This document shows, one piece after another, positions 8,604 to 18,100 of a DNA stretch of 45,482 nt. The position numbers and the translations under genes were made by a program. The notes under the pieces are model-generated. The model was not told where the DNA came from. It did not search any database and was given only the letters and a program-made list of their open reading frames with translations. The stretch is from Tritrichomonas foetus (Eukaryota > Parabasalia > Tritrichomonadida > Tritrichomonadidae), in contig MLAK01000935.1 of assembly GCA_001839685.1 (NCBI GenBank), positions 1-45,482 of the forward strand, in the 5' to 3' direction. The first letter of the stretch is position 1. Every line of letters begins with the position of its first letter.

Positions 8604-11600
8604 TTAAGATGAGAGGGCTTGCCTAATGGCAGTTTTTTGTTCGTCATTTAATGCATAAAACTCCTCTTTTGTTATTCCAGTCGCTTCCTTAAATTCTTCA
8701 TCACTCACAAAAACCTCTGTAAATATTGGTCTCAGTCCTTTCAACTGACTCCGTGATTTTGTTGGAATTTGAATTTTATGGAAAGCATGCAAAGTTCCTT
8801 TGTTGTTATCAATTAAAAAAAACTTTGCTTGAACAATGGCTTTTATTCTTCCATCGTGATTGCTTTCTGATTTTGGCATAAGTGGAATATTACTTATTAA
8901 AGATAAAAGGTAAACTCGATATTCATGTGAAAAAGAATAATGAGAAATCATTTGATTTATCCATTTGGCTAGATTCCAATCTAGATTCTTTTGTGAAGTA
9001 AAGATTTCATTAATTCGATTTTTCGCAGCTGGTGCTATTTCAGCGTTAATCAATTTTTTAATGAGACCAACTAATTCATCATTATTTGGAGGGTTTGGTA
9101 AAGTTGGAATAATTTGCTGTGCTTTTTCAACAGGTTTAAACAAACTAGTTGGATCCCTTGGAATTAAACAATTAGTAAAACCAAATCGAAATTGATGCCA
9201 ATTATATTCTTGCAAAACAGCAGACAAGTATCTACTTGGCGAGAAAAGCGTCAAAGCTGATAAAAGGGTGCCTTTTACTACATATGAAGGTGAATCAATT
9301 GCAATATTGATCATTTTCTGAACAACACCAAAACTTTCAATAATAGGTCTGGTTGTTGGTGTTGATGAAAAATGAGCAAGTGCAAACATTGCAGCACGAA
9401 TTATCTTGTTATTTCCACTTTCAAGCTGTGAAATTAAATCAGGAATATGATTTTTCAGTTTTACTACACCAATCGACGTGCGGGAAAGTTGACTAAAGAG
9501 GTGTGGAGGAGGTGGAGCAAATCCATTTATGTTAAAAATTGATGGTTCATTTGTTAGAACAACATCCAATTTCCCAGCAAATGTTGCCGCAATTGCTTTA
9601 TCAAAAACTTCAACATATTTCATGTTTCCCTTTTCCATCCACCATGCTATTTCTTGGTCTATTGGATAATTGATATTCCTTTCTTTATATTTATTTGCAG
9701 TTTCTTCACGAGAAGTAACTAAAGAAAAGATAAAGTGAGAATTTTCCAGCAAAACAGGATGAAAATCAACATTTTGAGCAACCATTAATAAAGCTCTTTC
9801 GTCAGTTGCTATAATTTCACCTAATAAATGTAATGACACTAATAATTTACTTCGATCCCTTCGAATTTCTTTAATATGTGGAATTAACAATTGCTCTAAA
9901 CAAGAACTACTAAATTCAGGAGTAGAATAAATAACCTTCCTCAAGTGTGCAATAGCTACACGATAAACTCCTTTATTCATTGAAGATAAAAACATATAAA
10001 AAACTGGTCCAGACATTTTAAGTAGTGGCCAAAAGCTCATTTCATCCAATAAAGCAGCAGCCAACTTTGGATCAGAAATTATTGTTCCTAATTTCATTAA
10101 CTCTGTACTAATTTCCAATTTTTTAATAAGCTCAACACCATTATTATGCGTCATCATTTGCATAATGCATCTCAGTATGCACCAGCGTGAAGAACTAGGA
10201 TCAATTGAAGTGGGACTATTAGCCAAAAGTAAAGAAATGACTTCTTTACAACATCTTTTGAAACAACGATGCTGTTCAATAATTTTTATACCCCAATCTC
10301 GATTCAATAAAAGATTTATTAAGGAAGAAAGTGGCTCAATCATTGGGGCACGTTTACCGGGCGTCAATGTGAGAAAATCACTGCTGAAAAAGTTAAATAA
10401 AACTTTATAAAAGTTTTGGGCAGAAGAAGAAGTAGCTTCATCTTCATTATAAGGTAGAACCACATTCAATAGAATAGAAATAGCAGTCCAATCAGCATTT
10501 TTCAAGTCATTACCAAGCTGGATACTATTAATGGAAGAAAAATGATGTTTATGCGTAATTTCTTGTGCGACATCAAATAAGATATTATTAGGGAGATTCT
10601 TTGAAGTGATAATTGGAGTAGTGATACTATGGCTTGTAAAAGGGAGTAATTTATTAACAAAATCTGAGACAATTGAACTGGATTTTGAACAAGCATTTAA
10701 TTTATCTATCAAATCCAATTTTAATAGAAGAGCTAAAAACAGACCACTATATGCATCAGTTACAGATTGCGTTCTACCACTTAATTGGATCAACTCTTTT
10801 AAAATTCGTACAATAATTTCACTTTTATTATTGATACAACTCATCATTTCATTAATGGCACCACATTTTATTCCAAAATAAAGTAAACCAGGCCAAGTTC
10901 TCATAAACATAATCAATGATTGAATTGCTGCTTCAGAGTGTGTGTGAAAGTTTGACATGATTTGTTCAACGTGGTGAACTGCGTCCATGTTGCCGTTAGC
11001 GTTTACAGTAAGTAGTGAATTCGCATCATCACGACTTTTGCTCAGAAAAAGTGAAAAGTTTGAAAGTGGAATTAAAAGTGGTGAAAGGGTTCTTTCTTGA
11101 ATGATGGGAAGGTGGTTTTCAACAGCATATGCCAAAAGTGGAGCTATTATCGTTGATCCATTTTCAATTAATTCGTTAAAAAAAACGGTGATAATATCTG
11201 GCAGTATATTTAAGTCGTCACAAAAAAGCGAAGCTTCCAAGAGACAGCGAATACATATTTGTTTGTATTGTTTGAGTTCTGGATCTGGATTATTGTTGAG
11301 TGAAATCAGAGACCGAATTATCGAATTTGGTAAATATTCGTGGGAAAGTAAGACTTTCACGTATTTAAAAGCGTATTCTTTTTCTGGATCGGTTTTTGTA
11401 TAATGTTCTTTTGATTTTAAATCGATTGAATTTGCAACAAGAAAATCGAATCCATATTCTTCGGTAATTGAAACTGGTGAGATGAGCTCGAGCATGAGGC
11501 AAACGCAAAGAACAGATGCACGAATGTCATGGCTCTGCATGCAGTAAATTTGATGCAGGCTAGAAGCGATTGATTGAATATCTAATTGATCAAATTGAAT

Positions 11601-11768
11601 TTCGTTTGAATCGAGCGATTCTTCGATCGAATATAAAATATTTGATATTAAAGTAGCACGTTGCTTGGAATCAAGAATTTCTTTTAAAGCAACATCAATT
11701 TCCATCTCATTCATTGGTTTATTTTCAATTGACCTACTATTTGCCCTTTCGTCAACTTTTTGATTCAT
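8604..11768 (-). CDS. Rictor-like subunit of TOR complex 2
   Basis: 1054-residue all-helical HEAT/ARM protein. In Rictor (TORC2) the family builds a scaffold for TOR kinase. Recognisable regions, in family order, are: an N-terminal armadillo region (about residues 90-400); a middle segment with a conserved E.AWWMEKGNMKYVEVFD block matching the W.....N..YV signature of the Rictor M domain; and a later segment with RAAMFALAHFSS and GTLLSALTLFS followed by NWHQFRF, matching the Rictor V-domain motifs. It is shorter than animal Rictor (about 1700) because the long disordered C-terminal region is missing. The ATG at 11768 is first in frame and has an initiator-like motif 13 bases upstream. Other HEAT proteins are less likely given the motif order. 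Confidence 0.8.
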   Translation of the reverse strand: MNQKVDERANSRSIENKPMNEMEIDVALKEILDSKQRATLISNILYSIEESLDSNEIQFDQLDIQSIASSLHQIYCMQSHDIRASVLCVCLMLELISPVSITEEYGFDFLVANSIDLKSKEHYTKTDPEKEYAFKYVKVLLSHEYLPNSIIRSLISLNNNPDPELKQYKQICIRCLLEASLFCDDLNILPDIITVFFNELIENGSTIIAPLLAYAVENHLPIIQERTLSPLLIPLSNFSLFLSKSRDDANSLLTVNANGNMDAVHHVEQIMSNFHTHSEAAIQSLIMFMRTWPGLLYFGIKCGAINEMMSCINNKSEIIVRILKELIQLSGRTQSVTDAYSGLFLALLLKLDLIDKLNACSKSSSIVSDFVNKLLPFTSHSITTPIITSKNLPNNILFDVAQEITHKHHFSSINSIQLGNDLKNADWTAISILLNVVLPYNEDEATSSSAQNFYKVLFNFFSSDFLTLTPGKRAPMIEPLSSLINLLLNRDWGIKIIEQHRCFKRCCKEVISLLLANSPTSIDPSSSRWCILRCIMQMMTHNNGVELIKKLEISTELMKLGTIISDPKLAAALLDEMSFWPLLKMSGPVFYMFLSSMNKGVYRVAIAHLRKVIYSTPEFSSSCLEQLLIPHIKEIRRDRSKLLVSLHLLGEIIATDERALLMVAQNVDFHPVLLENSHFIFSLVTSREETANKYKERNINYPIDQEIAWWMEKGNMKYVEVFDKAIAATFAGKLDVVLTNEPSIFNINGFAPPPPHLFSQLSRTSIGVVKLKNHIPDLISQLESGNNKIIRAAMFALAHFSSTPTTRPIIESFGVVQKMINIAIDSPSYVVKGTLLSALTLFSPSRYLSAVLQEYNWHQFRFGFTNCLIPRDPTSLFKPVEKAQQIIPTLPNPPNNDELVGLIKKLINAEIAPAAKNRINEIFTSQKNLDWNLAKWINQMISHYSFSHEYRVYLLSLISNIPLMPKSESNHDGRIKAIVQAKFFLIDNNKGTLHAFHKIQIPTKSRSQLKGLRPIFTEVFVSDEEFKEATGITKEEFYALNDEQKTAIRQALSS

Positions 11769-11774
11769 TTAGAA

Positions 11775-11783
11775 AATTTGTGA
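11775..11783 (-). promoter_or_regulatory. initiator-like motif (TCACAAATT) before Rictor gene
   Basis: On the minus strand TCACAAATT fits TCA+1Y(A/T). The presumed +1 A at 11781 is 13 bases before the ATG. Confidence 0.5.
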
Positions 11784-11832
11784 ACTGATTTCATTTGTCA
11801 CATCAAAAAATTCTTTTTTCGAAACTAAAACA

Positions 11833-11860
11833 CTGATTCAGTGAATCAGAATCTGATTCA
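11833..11860. repeat. palindromic CTGATTCA cluster upstream of Rictor gene
   Basis: CTGATTCA-G-TGAATCAG (11833-11849) is a perfect inverted repeat, followed three bases later by another CTGATTCA (11853-11860). It lies 65-92 bases upstream of the Rictor start codon. It could be a transcription-factor site or a small hairpin. Function is unknown. Confidence 0.5.
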
Positions 11861-11964
11861 CATTCACCAAATATCAAAGGGAAAAACTTTTTCTTTTTCA
11901 TTCAGCAAATACAACAAATAAAAAATTAAAATTCAAGAAAATTCCATAAATAAACACATTTTAT

Positions 11965-14865
11965 TTACACTTCAATCAATGCATCAACACGGTATTGATT
12001 TCTTAGTTCACGCCAAAAATCATTAATTTTATAAGTGTGGCTCAGTTCAGGAAATGTCCAATCAATATTTGCCTTATAATGTATATCAATCGAGTCTTCA
12101 ACTGATTTCACTGATCTTTTATCTCCTGGACTTGGTTTTCTTTTTTGCGGGCTGGAATTGTGTGGGTCAGGGCTCCTTGAGCTTGTTCTTTGGTAATTAG
12201 CTAATTGCGAGCTTGGTCTTGGTGCCATTGGTGTTCTTTGTGACCTTCTACTTGATTTTGGTGCTTTTTGAGCTGTAGAAGGTGCACTGGGCGAGTTTTG
12301 ATCAGTTTCATCAATGGCTTCTTCAATTGCATGATTTTTCTTTGTTCTTCGTTTTGCTAATCTTTTTTTCTCATGAGTTTTAGTACTTCCGTTACTATGA
12401 CCGTTTTTGTTACTGTTTTTATCATCATGATTTCCTCTTTTTACTTTCTTCACTTTTCGAATTGTTTTCTTTGGCTTAAGATTAGAATCATTTCCATCAT
12501 CATAATCTTCATCTTCTTCAAAGATTTTGTTGCTTCTTGGCTTAGTTTTTCGATCTTCAGTATCAATTTGGAGTTTTATGTCTCTGCTTTGAATTGAATG
12601 TGGGTTCGAACTTCCACTTTTATGAGTTCTATCGCTTTTTTCACTTCTGTCTCCATGTCGATGAAGTTTTGGCTTTGTTTCAGCGTCAATAGGTCTTGGA
12701 TCCTTGCTTTTAGGTTTTGCAATTCGATAATCTGGTTTTAAGAATGCTCGAATAGTTGACGAAACAGGTTTTGTTGCAGCTTTTGCTTCATTTTGTGATT
12801 TACGGAACATATTTTCATTGACATCACCATTGTTACTGTTTTCAAATGGTGGATTTCTTTGAACTCCAGTTGGCGATCTATTTGTTGATGTTGGTCGTGA
12901 ATTTGGTACAGATGAAGGAACATCGCGAATTAGAGGTTCATTTCTTCTTAATATTTCAATTTCTTTTTTACTTAAATAACTTGGAAAACTATCTTTGTGG
13001 AAATATCTGAAAACTCTAAATGGTTTCATATAAAAAGAATCTTTTGATTTTTCATTCATTCTATATAAATCACGAATACTATTGGCTTGTTCACGGGAGA
13101 GTTCACCTTTTTTAATTAATTTTTCAATATCATTTTCAGGGAATGAAATTTGAAGTTTTCCTTGAAGTTTTGAACCAGATTTCAATAAATTTACAAGCGT
13201 ATCAGCCTTTTCAGGTTTAGACCCATCAAACACAAATGTTTCTAAGCGTGGTGATGAATTAATGAATTCACGAATGTGATTTAATCCAGCATCACCACAT
13301 TTTGCATAAGTGATATCAAGATTTCTCAGAGATTCAGATGATTGCACCATTTTTAAAAGAGTGCTTAGGTTGTTTCCAATATAATGATGTTTGCAACCTC
13401 TTACAGAAAGGGTTGTAAGTGATTGTGAACTTTGAACAAACAAAGAAAGTGAAACAAGAGAATCAGAAGAAGAACTCTTGAAGCAAGAATTTAGTGATAA
13501 AGATTCAAAATAAGGACTTCGTAATAAAAATGTGAAAAACTTAGAATTAATTGGATTCGAATCCCAATTTAATGACACAAAAGATTTGAAACTAGAATTT
13601 ACAAAATAATCAAATAAAGGTGTCCATTCATCATTTGGTGCAACGATAGAAGCAATTGATAATTTAATTCCATGAAGAAAATGATCAAATATAAATTTAA
13701 AGAATGAAATTAAACAATTACTAGAAAATGAAACATTATCAACAATTAAATGATTAAACGAAGATGGAATGTCAATATTCATTGCATCCAAATTTGGATT
13801 TGAACACCTGTTATGGCTTAAATCAAGCATTTTTAGCTTAGAAAATGACTTAACGTTTGATAAAATATCATGGATTTCTATTCCGCAATTATTTAATGAT
13901 AAATAAGCGACCTTTTGTATTTTTGGCATCAATTTTTGAAAATTTAAATGGGTTGTATTTGATAAATTCAAAATATATATTGAATCAAACAATTTTGGTG
14001 ATAAAAAAGTTGAATAAAAGTAATTCATTGCATGTTCTTGAATTGCACGGTGAAATCCAAGTGAGTGTAATTTTTTATTGATTGCGAAATTTTGAAGAGT
14101 GTCAAGAGCATCACTTTCCATATTTGAATATGAGAATGAAAGTCCAAAAAGATTTGAATCTTGATTATCATTTAATGAATTGATAAAATCATGATAACTT
14201 TTTGTTATATCACCAGTTATTGAAATATGTTTAAGCATGAAACTATTTTTAGCAAGCTGTGATAAAGATTGATATGGATCGATTCCTTTAATTGGTGGTA
14301 ATGATAAACTTTTAATATGGGGGCAAAATGGTAAAATATTAATAAATGGTTTAATAAATTGAGTTGGATAAGAGAAATTCAAAAAAGAAACATAAGGTTG
14401 TGAATAAATCAAAATTTTCTGAAGTGTTGTAAAATCTTGCTCTGAAAATTGTTCATTATTTTCTTTAAATCTCGAAATTGCAGATGATCCATTTTGCTTT
14501 AATTGGGATGCTTTAAATCCGTTTATTTGTATATTACGTTGTTCTGGAAGTGATAAAATATGTTGAATTACATCCATTAAATGACTTAGAATATCTGTTG
14601 GTGAGTTTGCCTCGAACGAATAAATATTTTTTCCAAAATTCAATGAAATAACATTTTGGTCGGTTTTAATTTCTGTCAAATCGAGAAAAGAATACGTTTG
14701 TTTGATTTTATTGCCGTTTGGGCTTAAAACAAAAAATTTGTGATCTGTGATTGCGATCATTTCTGACGGTTTGAAAATTGTCGTTGCTTTGACAACTGTA
14801 GAATATATTAATGCGTGTCCTTGTTGAGCAAGTAGACTTGTTGCACGTTCTATCGATTCATCCAT
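11965..14865 (-). CDS. CARMIL-like leucine-rich-repeat protein
   Basis: 966 residues. Residues about 1-115 look like a PH-type lipid-binding domain. Residues about 145-570 are a long series of irregular leucine-rich repeats of the 28-residue ribonuclease-inhibitor type (for example LKMLDLSHNRCSNPNL and LRNLDITYAKCGDAGL). Residues about 630-930 are disordered, rich in K, R, S, N and P with basic clusters, and a short ordered-looking tail closes the protein. PH + LRR + disordered tail is the CARMIL arrangement, in which the protein links membrane to actin capping protein. I do not see a clear capping-protein-interaction motif, so CARMIL function is inference. It is on the same strand as Rictor, with 196 bp between the two genes. 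Confidence 0.7.
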   Translation of the reverse strand: MDESIERATSLLAQQGHALIYSTVVKATTIFKPSEMIAITDHKFFVLSPNGNKIKQTYSFLDLTEIKTDQNVISLNFGKNIYSFEANSPTDILSHLMDVIQHILSLPEQRNIQINGFKASQLKQNGSSAISRFKENNEQFSEQDFTTLQKILIYSQPYVSFLNFSYPTQFIKPFINILPFCPHIKSLSLPPIKGIDPYQSLSQLAKNSFMLKHISITGDITKSYHDFINSLNDNQDSNLFGLSFSYSNMESDALDTLQNFAINKKLHSLGFHRAIQEHAMNYFYSTFLSPKLFDSIYILNLSNTTHLNFQKLMPKIQKVAYLSLNNCGIEIHDILSNVKSFSKLKMLDLSHNRCSNPNLDAMNIDIPSSFNHLIVDNVSFSSNCLISFFKFIFDHFLHGIKLSIASIVAPNDEWTPLFDYFVNSSFKSFVSLNWDSNPINSKFFTFLLRSPYFESLSLNSCFKSSSSDSLVSLSLFVQSSQSLTTLSVRGCKHHYIGNNLSTLLKMVQSSESLRNLDITYAKCGDAGLNHIREFINSSPRLETFVFDGSKPEKADTLVNLLKSGSKLQGKLQISFPENDIEKLIKKGELSREQANSIRDLYRMNEKSKDSFYMKPFRVFRYFHKDSFPSYLSKKEIEILRRNEPLIRDVPSSVPNSRPTSTNRSPTGVQRNPPFENSNNGDVNENMFRKSQNEAKAATKPVSSTIRAFLKPDYRIAKPKSKDPRPIDAETKPKLHRHGDRSEKSDRTHKSGSSNPHSIQSRDIKLQIDTEDRKTKPRSNKIFEEDEDYDDGNDSNLKPKKTIRKVKKVKRGNHDDKNSNKNGHSNGSTKTHEKKRLAKRRTKKNHAIEEAIDETDQNSPSAPSTAQKAPKSSRRSQRTPMAPRPSSQLANYQRTSSRSPDPHNSSPQKRKPSPGDKRSVKSVEDSIDIHYKANIDWTFPELSHTYKINDFWRELRNQYRVDALIEV

Positions 14866-15166
14866 GGGAAATTGGAAGATTTGAATGGTTTATAAAATTA
14901 TTCTCTTAACGGACATAAATCATATCAATCGATCATTGATCTAAAATGTTACTCCGAAAAATAACATTTTTGCCAAAATTCATAATGAAAAACACGAACA
15001 CAAAATTCAAAATTATCACAAAAAATATCTTTCGCCACTTGTAAAAGTGGAAATTTAATTATTAAACATAAAACTTCAAAAGCATATTTACAATTCATTA
15101 ATGGAAAAAATAATGAAATAATTGCTGGTTGTATAATAGAGTTTATTAGCAACATAAAAGAGAGGT
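14866..15166. other. intergenic, no gene seen
   Basis: About 300 AT-rich bases between the CARMIL-like start and the stop of the large USP gene. Only a short unconvincing minus-strand frame is present. Confidence 0.6.
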
Positions 15167-18100
15167 TTATTTTAATAAAGGCAAAGATCGAACTAATTTT
15201 TCATAAGAATCTAAATGTTTCTTAAGAATGAATTGGTGAATATTCAAAATTAATTCTGATATTTGTAAATCCAATAATGATGAACAGAGTGTCAATGTTT
15301 CAAGATAGTAAAACATATCAAAATCAACTTTCTCCGTAATTTTCTGAGTTAATGAAAGGACAATTAATGTCGGCCACATGTAATGATGCGCAATTACAAG
15401 TGAACCAGGAAGTTTCAAAAATTCATAAACAAGTTCAACAAAAAATACTTCTTGATCAGGAAAGTCTTTGAATAATTGAAAACTACGCATTATATATGAA
15501 ATAATGACATTTAAATCATCAAGTTCACTTTTAACAAAAATAGTTTTCAAAAAGTTAATCCATATTCTTTTCATTGATTGTGATTTACCTAAAGCGATTG
15601 GATAAATTGTTCCAGTGATATCTTTTTCAATGATTGCAATAATGTTTTTGGTTTGTTTAGAATCATCATTAATAATTTGAATAAGTTTATCACATATAAC
15701 CTTCATCCTTTTATCACACTCATCATCATAAAGATGAAGTAGAATATGATAAAAATAATTAAACAGAAACAAAATATCAGATGACAAACAAGCAATTTCA
15801 AAGAATTCGTTGCTTGTAACAAAATTAATTTTGTTGTTTTCTAAGGTTTCAATCATCAGCTCATTTCTTAAATCCTGTGAAATTTCATCTTTTTGTAAAG
15901 TAGATTTATAATTAACACGAGAATACACTAAAACATAAGCTGTTTGACTAATTGATGAATCCAAAAAAGATCCAAAAGCATCACTAGAGAGTCTAGAAAT
16001 ATCATATGTGCTTACATGTGAATCATTATGATCGTACCAAACGCCTTCTTCATTAGAAATATAGTGGAAATGCCCGGAATCAGCTGTACCAATATGCAGA
16101 ATGAAACCTTTCAAAAAATAAGTTGCGTTTTCTTTATCATCACTGAATTCTGACATATCAAGTGTAAAGGGGAAACTAAATGGCGTACTAATTTTTTCTC
16201 TTTTCTTCGTTGCTGTGTTGTAAAAGAAACGACGAAGCTGAAGGAGTAAAACATCTGGTAATCTTTTAATAATTGCGCTATGTTTTACTGAAATTTGGCA
16301 TTTATTCGTTGAATCATAATAATCATCAACAACTTCATCTTGTAAGAATGCTTTTAATGATGAAGAAAGGGAATCATGACCATCTACTGAAAGAGCTAAA
16401 GTGAAAAATCTTTCTTTTGTTTCAGAATTAAAAGGTGAATCAATTCCAATAAAAGAATTTACTAAATCGCCACTAAACATGGAAGTTAATTCTTCAGGTA
16501 AATCATTTATAAAACTTAAAAAGAATTCAACCATATCTTGCTGTTCACCAATATTAATTGGAGCACCAAAAAATTTGTAACTTTTCACAAATGATGTTGG
16601 ATCAGTGAAATAAAAATGATTAAATTTCATAAAAGCAAATACTTTTTGTGCATTTTGTTGCCATTCAGAATTAAACGATTCATACAGTAAAAATTCATCA
16701 GTGAATTGAGAAATTGAAAACAATAATTGAAATGTGCTATTAATATAGCAAGTTGCACCAAGATTTTTCAAGCCCACTCGTGGAAATATGGACAAATTAG
16801 ATGATTGATCATAATTTTTACAAGGAATTATGTTATATTCAGTTAAATTCATAGAAACATAATTTTGAAGCCTTGTAAAGATTTTATTGAACTTTTCAGG
16901 AACGTTTTGAAATACAATTTTTATTAAATTATACATGTAAGTATATGTACTTTCGTTTTCAATTGTGTAAAACAAAAAATCCGTATCAATTTTTGAAATT
17001 AATGAAGGTTGTGTCGAAATGTATTGAAAAACCGATTGAACGAGCATTTTGTTTGGGCTATTCATATTAACTAGAGCAAATTCCGTGAGTGTTGTTAGAT
17101 CATTTTTCGATGAATCAAATGAATCAATAATTGCATCAAAAAAGATTGAAGCTTGTTCATCATATTTTGGTGATTTCATAAATTCAGGTAAAAATTTAGT
17201 CAAAATATCATAAATTTCCGATTTATTTGGTAAAATATATAATATTTTACCAATAACATTATATTTGATATTTAAAACAATATCAAGGATGTTTTCTTTA
17301 ATTAACGAAGAAAGCTCATCTTTGTTTTTTTCAAATATTTTAAGCAATAGCTTAATTGTTAAATTTACAAGTTTCTTAGATGATGAAGTGTCAATCAATA
17401 TTTGAATAACTTGGTTAATGAAGGATGGTAAATCACTCGAAAAGTTATCCGGAAAGATGCTTATTAAAGCAGATAACAATAATTTCTTGCCTTGCTTATT
17501 TAATATTTTTTCCTTTAAAATTTGAATAAGAACATTATAAAAATTGCTTTCCTGGTATTTTTGATGGGCATCTTTATCATTTTCTAAAATATTTAATAAG
17601 GCTCTTAAATACACCTCTCGGATATATTCATTTGTAGATTCAATAATACATTTTTGAAAAGCTTCATGGTTTTCGACCAGTGAAGCAAGCTCTTGTTGCA
17701 TAGGTAAATAATTTATAAATCGCAAAATAGTTTGAGCTAATTCCTTATTTTTATCGTCCAATTTAGAATCCTCTTCATTTTCAACTTTATTATCATTCGA
17801 TTTATCGTTAGATTGAGAATCAGGTGTGGTTTGGGAGTTGGAGTTAATCGATTGAATTAATTCTAGAGCTTTGGAATAAATTGGTGTAAATAAAATTCCT
17901 GTTTCATAAATAATATTGTAGAAAGGCTCTTCTATCATTTTTTGTTTACCTTCAATATTAAAAGCCATACCATCATATAAATTATTTGTTTCAATTGTAT
18001 ATTTTTTACTTAACTGTTTACCATGATGTTCAATAACAAGCGAATCTTTGTTGCAATTGAATTTATACGCAACTTTTAAATAAACCACAGTCATTAATTC

